Below, piece by piece: positions 33,635 through 42,600 of a stretch of 64,000 bases of DNA (its first letter is position 1; every line of letters starts with the position of its first letter). The notes beneath the pieces are model-generated. The model was not told the DNA's origin and ran no database searches. It saw only the letters and a program-made list of their open reading frames with translations. The DNA comes from Herbiconiux ginsengi. Its GTDB lineage: Bacteria > Actinomycetota > Actinomycetes > Actinomycetales > Microbacteriaceae. The translations under genes and the position numbers were made by a program. Location of the stretch: the NCBI RefSeq assembly GCF_900107435.1, contig NZ_FNPZ01000001.1, positions 468,960 to 532,959 of the forward strand, read 5' to 3'.

Positions 33635-35689
33635 TCAGCCCCAGCGACCCCAGCCGCGGCCGAACATGTCGTCGAAGGAGCCGCCCGAGGCGCCGAAACC
33701 GTCGTCGCCGCGCCGGGAGCCGAGATACGAGCCCACCACGGCCGCGCCCAAATCGTCGAGCTCGGGCGCCACGACCGTGCCGCCGACCCGCTTCGCCATC
33801 GACGCGATGAAGCGCGCGAGCCCCGGGTCTTCGCCGAGCCGGAAGAACGTGGTCTTCGCCCCCAGCCGCATCGAGTTGTCGAGCTCGCGCACCGCGTAGG
33901 CGACGGTCAGCGGATGCGGCGGGTAGGTGAAGTAGACCTCGCCGTTCGCCTCGAGGTGCGAGGTCGGCTCCCCGTCGGTGACGATGAGCAGCACCGGCTG
34001 GGCGTTCGGATGCTTGCGGAAGTGCCGGTTCGCCAGCAGGAGGGCATGGTGCAGGTTGGTGCCCTTGTCCCACTTCGCCTCGAGGGCGGTGAGCTGCTCG
34101 ATGTCCATCACCTCGGCGTGCCGGCCGAAGCCGATGAGCTGCAGGTCGTCGCCCCGGAACCGGCTCGTGATCAGGGTGTGCAGGGCCAGTGCCGTGCGCT
34201 TCATCGGCACCCAGCGCCCATCCATCGCCATCGAGAACGAGGTGTCGACGAGTAGCGCCACGCACGCCTGCGTGCGGTCCTCGGTCTCCTGCACCTCGAC
34301 GTCGCCGATCTCCAGACGCACCCCTGACCCGGCAGGCCGGCCCTCGCCTGCCGCCCGGGTCACGGCGTTCGTGATCGTGCGCGTCACGTCCCAGGGTTCG
34401 GTGTCGCCGAACGCCCACTCGCGCGTCGCGCCGGAGAGGTCGCCCGCGGCGCCCGCCTGGCGGAGGTCACGGGCGCCCTGCCGGCCCGACATCCGTTCGG
34501 CCACATCGCGCAGCAGCGCCTTGCCGAGCTGCCGCATCGCCTTGGGTGTCATCTTGAGCTGCCCGTCGGAGCCACGCTTCATCGTTCCGGTGTCGCGCAG
34601 CGCCTTCTCGAGCTGCTGCAGGGTGCGTGCATCCACGGCCGCCTCGTCGCCGAGCTGGCGGGCCAGCTTCTCGAGGTCGAGGTCGTCCATCCGCGAACCG
34701 TCGTACGACTGCGAGAGCTGCTCGGAGAGCTGATCGAGGTCGGCGAGGTCTTGGAAGACGCCGGTTCCATCGCCGAGGCCCAGACCCTCCGCGCCCTCCA
34801 GCTCCTCCGAGCCGCCCCAGTTCTCGCCCGGGCGGAGGTCGCGCAGGTTGCCGTCGAGCTGCGCGAGCGACTGCATCAGGTCGGGTGAGCCGAAGGCCTG
34901 CTGGGCGAGCGCATCCAGTTCGTCGCGCTGTTGCTGGGTCATCGAGTTGCGCATCCGCTGCGCCGCCGCCGCGCGCGCCGCAAGGGTGTCGAGCAGTTCC
35001 TCGATGTTCTGCGGGTTCTCGGGAAAGTACTCGCCGTGCGCGGCCATGAAGTCGTCGAACTGCTGCTGCGTGTCGTCGCCACGCTTGTGCGCCTCGAGCA
35101 GGTCGTTGAGGTCGCGCATCATCTCGGTGATGGCGGCGCGGTCGTCGTCGGTGGCGTTCTCGAGCGCGTTCTTCATGCCGGCGAAGCGCTGGTCGAGCAT
35201 CTCGCGACCGAGCAGGTCTTTGATCTTCTCGAAGTCGGCGCGCGCCTCGCTGCTCTTCCAGTCGTAGCCGTTCAGCTCGCTGACGGCGGCGGCAGCGGAT
35301 GGCGGCAGGTTGTCGAGCTGCATCTGCGCCAGGGCGCGGTCGCCCTCGTCCATGAGTGCGTCGCGCGCGAGCTGCTTGCGCTCCGCCAGCACCGCCTTGT
35401 CGAGCAGTTCCTTCACCTCGCGCAGGGTGCCGTCGAGGTTGTGCTTCTGGGTCAGCTCGCGCCGGCGCTCGGCCACCCGGCCGGCCAGGTCGTCGAGGCC
35501 TGACTGATCGCGACCGCCCCGGCGGAGGAACTCGCGCAGCGCCTGCTCGGGTGAGTAGCCCGCCATCACGTCTTCGCCGATGGCGTCGAGCGCCTCCTTC
35601 AGATCGACCGGCGGCGCGAGCGGATCGGGTCCGTCGACGTACTTGCCGTAGCGCGACCCGCGGGTGAGACGGCGATTCGCCCTAGCCAT
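33635..35689 (-). CDS. VWA-domain protein partnered with MoxR-type ATPase
   Basis: A 684-aa cytoplasmic protein. The first about 450 residues are helical and highly charged; the last about 200 form a von Willebrand A domain with the MIDAS DTSFSM, the Asp of LLIVTDGEPT and a Thr in DKGTNLHH. A Gly/Trp-rich tail follows. The ATG at 35689 overlaps the stop of the upstream AAA+ gene by 8 bp. Such MoxR/VWA pairs act as chaperones or metal-insertion machines; the client is unknown. Confidence 0.9.
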   Translation of the reverse strand: MARANRRLTRGSRYGKYVDGPDPLAPPVDLKEALDAIGEDVMAGYSPEQALREFLRRGGRDQSGLDDLAGRVAERRRELTQKHNLDGTLREVKELLDKAVLAERKQLARDALMDEGDRALAQMQLDNLPPSAAAAVSELNGYDWKSSEARADFEKIKDLLGREMLDQRFAGMKNALENATDDDRAAITEMMRDLNDLLEAHKRGDDTQQQFDDFMAAHGEYFPENPQNIEELLDTLAARAAAAQRMRNSMTQQQRDELDALAQQAFGSPDLMQSLAQLDGNLRDLRPGENWGGSEELEGAEGLGLGDGTGVFQDLADLDQLSEQLSQSYDGSRMDDLDLEKLARQLGDEAAVDARTLQQLEKALRDTGTMKRGSDGQLKMTPKAMRQLGKALLRDVAERMSGRQGARDLRQAGAAGDLSGATREWAFGDTEPWDVTRTITNAVTRAAGEGRPAGSGVRLEIGDVEVQETEDRTQACVALLVDTSFSMAMDGRWVPMKRTALALHTLITSRFRGDDLQLIGFGRHAEVMDIEQLTALEAKWDKGTNLHHALLLANRHFRKHPNAQPVLLIVTDGEPTSHLEANGEVYFTYPPHPLTVAYAVRELDNSMRLGAKTTFFRLGEDPGLARFIASMAKRVGGTVVAPELDDLGAAVVGSYLGSRRGDDGFGASGGSFDDMFGRGWGRWG

Positions 35690-37064
35690 AGATCGTCTCG
35701 CCGCCAGCGCTGTCTTTGCTGATCTTGCGCGAGAGGTAGAGGCCCTCGAGCGCGAGTTCGATGGCCCCGGCCCGCTCGCCGTCATTGCGCGCGCCCAAGC
35801 GGTCGCAGATCTCGTCGTAGAGCTCGGATTCGCCGAGCGACGGCAGGCCGGCGAGGAAGTCGCGCGCCGCCACCTGCTCCCCGGTGGTGACCATGACGCC
35901 GCTCTCCAGCGCATCCACCAGCAGCGAGAAGTCGATGCCGCGGAAGTGTGCCCGCACGGTCTCGGCGGTGGCGGTGCGCAGCAGGTGGTCGAGGATCTCG
36001 TCTTCCCGCCCCTCCTCGCCCGACTCGAACTCGATCTTGCCGCCGAGCACGTCGACCGCGGTCTCGAGGTCGACCGGCCGCGCCACCGCCTCGGCCTCGC
36101 CCTGCCGGGTGGCGCGGTGGATGGCCGCCGCGGCGATTGTCTCGGCGCCGGCGATCGCGAATCGGGCGCTCACGCCGCTGCGCTGATCGACGGCGTTCGA
36201 TTCGCGGAGCGCGCGGGTGAAGCGGGCGAGGATCTCGACCAGGTAGTCAGGCACCTCGGCGACGAGCTCAGCCTCCTGGCGGATGACCGCCACCTCGTCG
36301 TCGAGCTCCGTGGGGTAATGGGTGCGGATCTCGGCGCCGAAACGGTCTTTCAGCGGCGTGATGATGCGCCCGCGGTTCGTGTAGTCCTCGGGGTTGGCGC
36401 TGGCCACCACAAGCACGTCGAGCGGGAGTCGCAGCACGTAGCCGCGGATCTGGATGTCGCGCTCCTCCATCACGTTGAGCATCGCCACCTGGATGCGCTC
36501 GGCGAGATCGGGCAGCTCGTTGATGGCCACGATGCCGCGGTGGCTGCGCGGGATGAGGCCGAAGTGGATGGTCTCCGGGTCGCCGAGGCTCCGCCCTTCG
36601 GCGACCTTCATCGGGTCGACGTCGCCGATCAGGTCGGCCACGCTCGTGTCGGGCGTGGCGAGCTTCTCGAAGTAGCGCTCCTCGCGGGCCCGCCAGGCCA
36701 CCGGGAGCTCGTCGCCCAGTTCGACGGCGCGACGCTTGCTCTCGGAGGTGATCGGGTCGTACGGATGCTCGCCCAGCTCCGATCCCGCGATCACCGGCGA
36801 CCACTCGTCGAGGAGCCCGCTGAGCGTGCGCAGCAGCCGGGTCTTGCCCTGCCCGCGTTCGCCGAGCAGCACCACGTCGTGCCCGGCGATGAGGGCGCGT
36901 TCGAGCTGCGGGATGACGGTGGACTCGAAGCCGTGGAGTCCCGGCCACGGGTCGCGGCCCTCGCGGAGGGCGGTGAGCAGGTTGTCGCGGATCTCGGCGC
37001 GCAACGACTTCTCGACGTGTCCGGATGCCCGGAGCTCGCCGACCGTTGCCAGGGTTGGACGCAT
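35682..37064 (-). CDS. MoxR/ChlI-type AAA+ ATPase
   Basis: A 460-aa AAA+ protein. Walker A is LLGERGQGKTRLL, Walker B is RGIVAINELPDL and sensor 1 is VVASANPEDYTNRG; the arginine finger region includes DRFGAEIRTHYP. Its relatives are magnesium-chelatase ChlI-like and MoxR ATPases. It is translationally linked to the VWA gene downstream, the usual two-component chaperone arrangement. ATG 37064 is chosen; an in-frame GTG at 37070 is also possible. Confidence 0.9.
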   Translation of the reverse strand: MRPTLATVGELRASGHVEKSLRAEIRDNLLTALREGRDPWPGLHGFESTVIPQLERALIAGHDVVLLGERGQGKTRLLRTLSGLLDEWSPVIAGSELGEHPYDPITSESKRRAVELGDELPVAWRAREERYFEKLATPDTSVADLIGDVDPMKVAEGRSLGDPETIHFGLIPRSHRGIVAINELPDLAERIQVAMLNVMEERDIQIRGYVLRLPLDVLVVASANPEDYTNRGRIITPLKDRFGAEIRTHYPTELDDEVAVIRQEAELVAEVPDYLVEILARFTRALRESNAVDQRSGVSARFAIAGAETIAAAAIHRATRQGEAEAVARPVDLETAVDVLGGKIEFESGEEGREDEILDHLLRTATAETVRAHFRGIDFSLLVDALESGVMVTTGEQVAARDFLAGLPSLGESELYDEICDRLGARNDGERAGAIELALEGLYLSRKISKDSAGGETIYG

Positions 37065-37185
37065 CACGCGAGCAACGATACGCCGCGAATCCGCGGGTCG
37101 AGTCACTGCGCAGCGAATGCCCGGGCAGAGCACGAGTCACCGCCTCCCGCCCGGCGGGGAGCACGGTCGAGGCGTCGCCTTCAGG

Positions 37186-37626
37186 TCAGCTGCAGCCCTT
37201 GCCCAGATCGGTCAGAGCGTTCTGGAGATCGGTCGTCTCGGTGACGAACCTCTGAGGGTCGGCGGCCTCGGCCTTCGTCGCCACAGCACTGACGTCGTCA
37301 CTGAAAGCCGTGAGAGCACGCACGACCTCGTCGGCAAGAGGCTTCACCGTGCTGTTGGTCACCTCCGCGGATCCTGCTGAGAATGCATCGGTGACGGTCG
37401 CGAGGCTCGTGGCGGCGGCCGCAGGATCGGTCAGGATGCCCTGGGTGATGCCCGACATGTTGTCACTGAGCGAAGTGACTGCCGTCGCCATCTTGTCGCA
37501 GGCTGCTTTCACCGTCTGTTCGGCGGTGGGCGCCGGCACCGACGTCCCGGTGCACCCGGAGAGCGCGGCAGAGCCGGCCACGAGGAGTGCGGCCAGGGCC
37601 AGGCGGATGGAGCGATTCGAGGTCAT
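37186..37626 (-). CDS. Small lipoprotein, predicted helical
   Basis: A 146-aa protein with a signal peptide and lipobox AALSGC (Cys25). The mature part starts with TGTSVPAPT and continues as Ala/Thr/Ser-rich amphipathic helices containing two Cys (KAACDKM near the start and GKGCS at the end) that could form a disulfide. No family is recognised. It is divergent from the secretion-like cluster, with 186 bp between them. Confidence 0.75.
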   Translation of the reverse strand: MTSNRSIRLALAALLVAGSAALSGCTGTSVPAPTAEQTVKAACDKMATAVTSLSDNMSGITQGILTDPAAAATSLATVTDAFSAGSAEVTNSTVKPLADEVVRALTAFSDDVSAVATKAEAADPQRFVTETTDLQNALTDLGKGCS

Positions 37627-37812
37627 TGTGGTCCTTCGGGGGTGCAGGTCGCCGGCGGAGGTCGCCGCTCCGCAGCTTATCGACAGCTGTGCACAGGCAG
37701 GAGCTCCGTGGGGCGGTCAAGACACTCGTAGCTCTCGCATTCGCGCGGACGAGCCGCTATCTTGAATCTCGACGTTCGTGCCATCTCCATCCAAGAGCAA
37801 TAGGGCGAATAC

Positions 37813-38451
37813 ATGACCGCTGGGCAGGTGGGCTCTCCGCCTCCACGCCCACGCGCCTGGCCCGTCATCCGCTGGATCCTCCGTGGCCTGCTCGCCGCCG
37901 CGCTGGTTGCTCTGGTCGCCCTGATCGTGGTGCGGCAGACCGGTTCCACACCGCTGGCCGCACCTGAGACCACGCCCGCCACCACGGCGGCGGCAGGCCC
38001 GACGCCCAGCGCCACCCCGAAGGCGACACCGACGCCGACCCCCACACCGACGGCGACGACGCCGGCCGACCCGGGCACCGGAGGCGGCGGAACCGGTGGT
38101 GGCGAAGCTCCGCAGCCGCCCGCGAACCCGGCCCCCGTCATCACCTCGTTCGGCGGCACCAACGCGGTGATCTGCCCGACGCCCAGCGAAGCGCCGGCCC
38201 CGGGCGCCGGGCAGGTCGAGCCACCGACCGTGAGCCTGTCCTGGACCGGAACGGGCGCCGACAGCGCCTTCTTCGGCATCGGCACGAAAGACGCCCAGGC
38301 CGAGCCGTTCTCCAGCGTCGGCGTGAACGACTCCATCGCCGTCGACTTCCAGTGCCCCCAAGCCAGCCAGATCTACACGATCACGCTGGTGGGCCCCGGC
38401 GGCGCCACCAGCCGCACCGTGACGATCAGCAACGACGGATACAAAGGATGA
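37813..38451 (+). CDS. Single-pass membrane protein with Thr/Pro linker and Ig-like domain; first gene of T7SS-like cluster
   Basis: A 212-aa protein: cytoplasmic basic N-terminus, one helix (WILRGLLAAALVALVALIVV), a long Thr/Pro/Ala linker suited to crossing the cell wall, and a C-terminal strand-rich domain (PVITSFGGTNAVICPTPS; PTVSLSWTGTGADSAFFGIG; IYTITLVGPGGATSRTVTI) resembling an Ig/PKD-like fold with a Cys pair. The ATG of the kinase overlaps its stop (ATGA). It probably serves as a surface-exposed component of the cluster. Confidence 0.78.
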   Translation: MTAGQVGSPPPRPRAWPVIRWILRGLLAAALVALVALIVVRQTGSTPLAAPETTPATTAAAGPTPSATPKATPTPTPTPTATTPADPGTGGGGTGGGEAPQPPANPAPVITSFGGTNAVICPTPSEAPAPGAGQVEPPTVSLSWTGTGADSAFFGIGTKDAQAEPFSSVGVNDSIAVDFQCPQASQIYTITLVGPGGATSRTVTISNDGYKG

Positions 38452-39692
38452 CGCGCGCGCCTGCAACTCCTCCGCGCCTCGCCGGATTCGACTACCTGCA
38501 GACCATCGGCTCGGGCGGCTTCGCCGACGTCTACCTCTACGAGCAGCATCTGCCCCGGCGCCGGGTGGCGGTGAAGGTGCTCGCCACCGACGTCTTCGAC
38601 GACCGGGCGGTCGAGCACTTCCGCGACGAGGCCAACCTCATGGCGCAGCTCTCGACGCATCCGTCGATCGTCACGATCCACCAGGCCGGGATCGCCGAGA
38701 CGGGCCAGCCCTACCTCGTCATGGAGTACTGCGCACAACCGAACTTCGGGTCGCGTTTCCGCGCGGCACCGATCCCGGTCACCGAGGCCCTGGCGGTCGG
38801 CGTGCAGATCGCCGGCGCCGTAGAGACCGCGCACCGCGCCGGCATCCTGCATCGCGACATCAAGCCCGCCAACATCCTGGTGACCGACTACCACCGGCCG
38901 GCGCTCGCCGACTTCGGCATCGCCGGCACGCTGGGCGCGGCGCACGCGATCGACGCGCTCTCGGTGCCCTGGGCCGCCCCCGAGGTGCTCACCGACGAGG
39001 CGACGCTGCGGGTGTCGTCCGATGTCTACGCGCTGGGAGCGACGATCTACAGCCTGCTCGCCGGCCGAGCGCCGTTCGAGATTCCGGGAGGCGACAACTC
39101 GGCCGAGGCGATGAGCGCCCGGATCCGCGCCGGAGGCCTTCCTCCGATCGGTCGCGCGGATGTTCCGCCCGCCGTCGAAGAGGCGATCGCGGTGGCACTC
39201 TCGGCCTCCCCCTCGGCCCGCTCCACCTCGGCGCTCGCCTTCGGCCGGGCACTGCAGCGGGTGCAGGAGCAGCTCGGCTTCTCCGTCACCCCGATCGACG
39301 TCACCGACGACGCCTTCACCCGCGGGCCGAGCTTCGACGACAGCCGGTCTCGCCCGATCACCGCGACCGGTAGCGTGCCCGCGACCGATGCCGTGGCGGC
39401 GACCGTGCCCGCCGCGGTTCCGCCCTTCCCCACCGGAGCGCCGGCCGCACCGATCCCGCCTGTGCCGACGGGCAGCCACCCGGCGGCCGCCGCATTCACA
39501 CCATCCCCGGCGACCGCCTCCACGACGCCGATCACGGCGCCCTTGGAATCGACTGTCCGCCGCTCCACCGCCCCGGCGCCGGTGTACACCGCCCCCGTGG
39601 TGAAGAAGCCGGTCTGGCCGGGCATCGTCCTCGACGCCGTGCTCGTCGCCGCGGTCGCCGCGGCAGCCGCCGTCTATCTGATCGGCGGCTGA
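38448..39692 (+). CDS. Transmembrane Ser/Thr protein kinase of T7SS-like cluster
   Basis: A 414-aa Hanks-type kinase with an intact active site: Gly loop GSGGFADVY (21-29), Lys43 (VAVKVL), Glu61, HRD at 135-137 (LHRDIKPANIL), DFG at 155-157 and APE at 177-179. After the kinase comes a 100-residue Pro/Ala/Thr linker and one C-terminal membrane helix (GIVLDAVLVAAVAAAAAVYL) with nothing beyond it, so there is no extracellular sensor. The start overlaps the preceding stop. The FHA-containing ATPase immediately downstream is the obvious phospho-Thr reader. Confidence 0.93.
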   Translation: MTRAPATPPRLAGFDYLQTIGSGGFADVYLYEQHLPRRRVAVKVLATDVFDDRAVEHFRDEANLMAQLSTHPSIVTIHQAGIAETGQPYLVMEYCAQPNFGSRFRAAPIPVTEALAVGVQIAGAVETAHRAGILHRDIKPANILVTDYHRPALADFGIAGTLGAAHAIDALSVPWAAPEVLTDEATLRVSSDVYALGATIYSLLAGRAPFEIPGGDNSAEAMSARIRAGGLPPIGRADVPPAVEEAIAVALSASPSARSTSALAFGRALQRVQEQLGFSVTPIDVTDDAFTRGPSFDDSRSRPITATGSVPATDAVAATVPAAVPPFPTGAPAAPIPPVPTGSHPAAAAFTPSPATASTTPITAPLESTVRRSTAPAPVYTAPVVKKPVWPGIVLDAVLVAAVAAAAAVYLIGG

Positions 39693-39694
39693 CG

Positions 39695-42600
39695 GTGCGG
39701 TTGAAGTTCACCCTGCTGCGGGGCGCGGCGCCGGCCGCCGACATCGTGGTCACGACGGATGCCACCGCCTCGGTCGGCGACGTCGCCGCCGCCGTGGCCG
39801 ACGCCGATCCGCTCGCCACGCGGGAGCGCGCCGGCGCGGTGACACTCGCCGTCTCTCCGCCCGCGTTCGCCCGCGAGTCGATGCTCTCGCCCACCACCCC
39901 GATCGGCGAAGCGGAGATCGGATCCGGATTCACGGTGCGCGTGACCGCGCCGGCCGACTCACGGGAGGCGAGCGCCGTCGCGGGAACCGGGATCACGGCC
40001 GCCGACGCACCGGCTGTGATCGCCCGCGTCATCACCGGCCCGGATGCCGGCCGCGAGTTCCCGCTCGGCTTCGGGGAGAGCACGATCGGCCGCGATCCCG
40101 GATGCACGATCGTGCTCACCGATCCGCTCGCGTCGAAGGTGCACGCGAAGGTGCTCGTCGGCGACGTCATCGAGGTGGCCGATCTCAATTCCGCGAACGG
40201 ATTGCTGATCGACGGCGGCATCGTGACGCGCGTCACCGTCGACGAGCATCAGACCGTCACGATCGGCGACTCCGAGCTCGGCTTCCGGCGTCTCGCACGG
40301 CCCGCAGGCGGGGTGGGCCAGGCCGATTCGGCGATCCGCGGCGCGGCCGAGCGAGGCGGGAGCCTGCCGTTCAACCGTGCGCCCCGGGTCGAGAGCCGCT
40401 ACCCGGGCCGCGAGTTCCCGGCGCCCGTTCCTCCCTCCGAGCCCGAGACGATGCGCTTCCCGTGGATCTCCCTGCTTGCTCCGCTCGTCACGGGAGCCGC
40501 GATGTTCGCGCTGTTCCAGAGCGCGTTCGCCCTGCTCTTCGTGGCCCTCGCCCCCATCCTGGTGCTCGGCAGCTACCTCGACGGCGGCATGAACCGGCGA
40601 CGGCGCATCGGAACCGACACCGCCCGGTTCGACGAAGAGCTGCACGACCTCTCGGCCGAGCTGGCCGCCGAGGTGCCGAAGGAGCGGGCGGTGCGCAACG
40701 CCGAGGCCCCGACCACGGCGGAGATCTACGCCGACGCGATGCAACTCGGCCCTCTGCTCTGGACCCGCCGGCCCGAGCACTGGTCGTTCCTCAACCTCCG
40801 CCTGGGCACCGGCACCCTCCCGTCGCGCAACACCGTGAGCCGCGGCGACGACCCCGGGCGGGCCGTGCCCGAGCTCAGCCGTCGGGTCGACGAGGTGCTG
40901 GCGCCGTTCGCCGAGATCGCCGACGTGCCGCTCGTGGAGAACCCTCGCTCAAGCGGGGGCATCGGGGTGGTGGGCCCGGATGCGGAGGTCGCCGATGCCG
41001 TGCGCGGCCTGCTGGTGCAGGTGGCGGGCCTGCACTCCCCGGCCGAGGTCGTGCTCGCGGCGATCACGAGCGCTCGCTGGTCTCCCGAATTCGCGTGGCT
41101 GGGCTGGCTGCCGCACACCTCCTCACCGCAGTCCCCCATCGGCGATCAGGTGCACCTGGCCGACAGCGCGGCCACCGGGCTCACATTGCTGGCCTCGCTG
41201 GAAGACCTGGTCGACGCCCGCACCCGCAGCAGTGCCGTGCCAGCCGTTCGCGGCGCCCTGCCCGAGCGCGACGACGTGACCTCCGCGGGTGGCCGGGTCG
41301 GTGAACCGGGTGGCAGCGGCGACGAGGCAGCGGCATCCCGGGGCACCGCCACGCCGGCCGTCGTGGTAGTCGTCACCGACGACGCCCCGGTCGACCGGGC
41401 ACGGCTGGTGCAACTGGCCGAACGGGCCGCCGACGCGAACGTGTTCCTCGTCTGGGCCGCACCCTCGGCGCGCGCCCTTCCCGCCTTCTGCCGGAGCTGG
41501 ATCGATCTCGCGACGGGGACCGACCGCGCATCCGTCGCTCTCGTGCGACTCGGCCGCGCGGTGCCGGGCGTGCGGTGCGAACGGATCGACCTGGCGCAGG
41601 CGACGGCCCTGGCACGGCGGCTCGCCCCTCTCGTCGACTCGGGGGCGCGCATCAGCGACTCCAGCGACCTGCCGCCGACCGTCTCGTTCCTCACCCTCGT
41701 GGGTACCGAGTTCGCCGAGGCGCCGGCCGTCGTGGTCGACCGCTGGCGGCAGAGCCGCGCGGGCAGCCTGCGCGCGCTGGTGGGCAACTCGGGCGTCGAC
41801 GCGATGCACCTCGACCTGCGCTCGCAAGGGCCGCACGCGCTGGTGGGAGGCACGACCGGGTCGGGCAAGTCGGAGTTCTTGCAGGCCTGGGTACTCGGCA
41901 TGGCTGCCGAGTACAGCCCCGATCGCGTGACCTTCCTCTTCGTCGACTACAAGGGCGGCTCGGCCTTCGCCGAATGCGTGAACCTCCCGCACGCCGTGGG
42001 ACTCGTCACCGACCTCTCGCCCCACCTGGTGCGCCGCGCGCTGACCAGCCTGCGAGCCGAGCTGCAGCACCGCGAGCGGCTGCTCGGCCGCAAGAAGGCG
42101 AAGGATCTGCTCGAGCTCGAGAAGCGCGGAGACCCGGAGGCCCCACCGGCGCTCGTGATCGTGATCGACGAGTTCGCCGCCCTCGCCACCGACGTGCCGG
42201 AGTTCGTCGACGGCGTCGTCGACATCGCTCAGCGGGGGCGGTCGCTCGGCATCCACCTCATCATGGCCACGCAACGGCCGGCCGGCGTCATCAAGGACAA
42301 CCTGCGCGCCAACACCAACCTGCGCGTGGCCCTCCGGATGGCCGACGAGCACGACTCGACCGACGTGGTCGGCGAGAAGACGGCGGCCTTCTTCGACCCC
42401 GCGTTGCCCGGTCGCGCCGTGGCCAAGACGGGGCCCGGCAAGGTCACTCCCTTCCAGGCCGCCTACGTCGGCGGATGGACGCACCGCGGCCCCGAGCGCG
42501 CGAGCGTGAAGGTGGCCGAGCTGCGCTTCGGCGCCGAGATCGTGTGGGAGCCACGGGTGGTCGACCCCGCCGCCCTGCGACACGACGAGACGGGGCCGAA

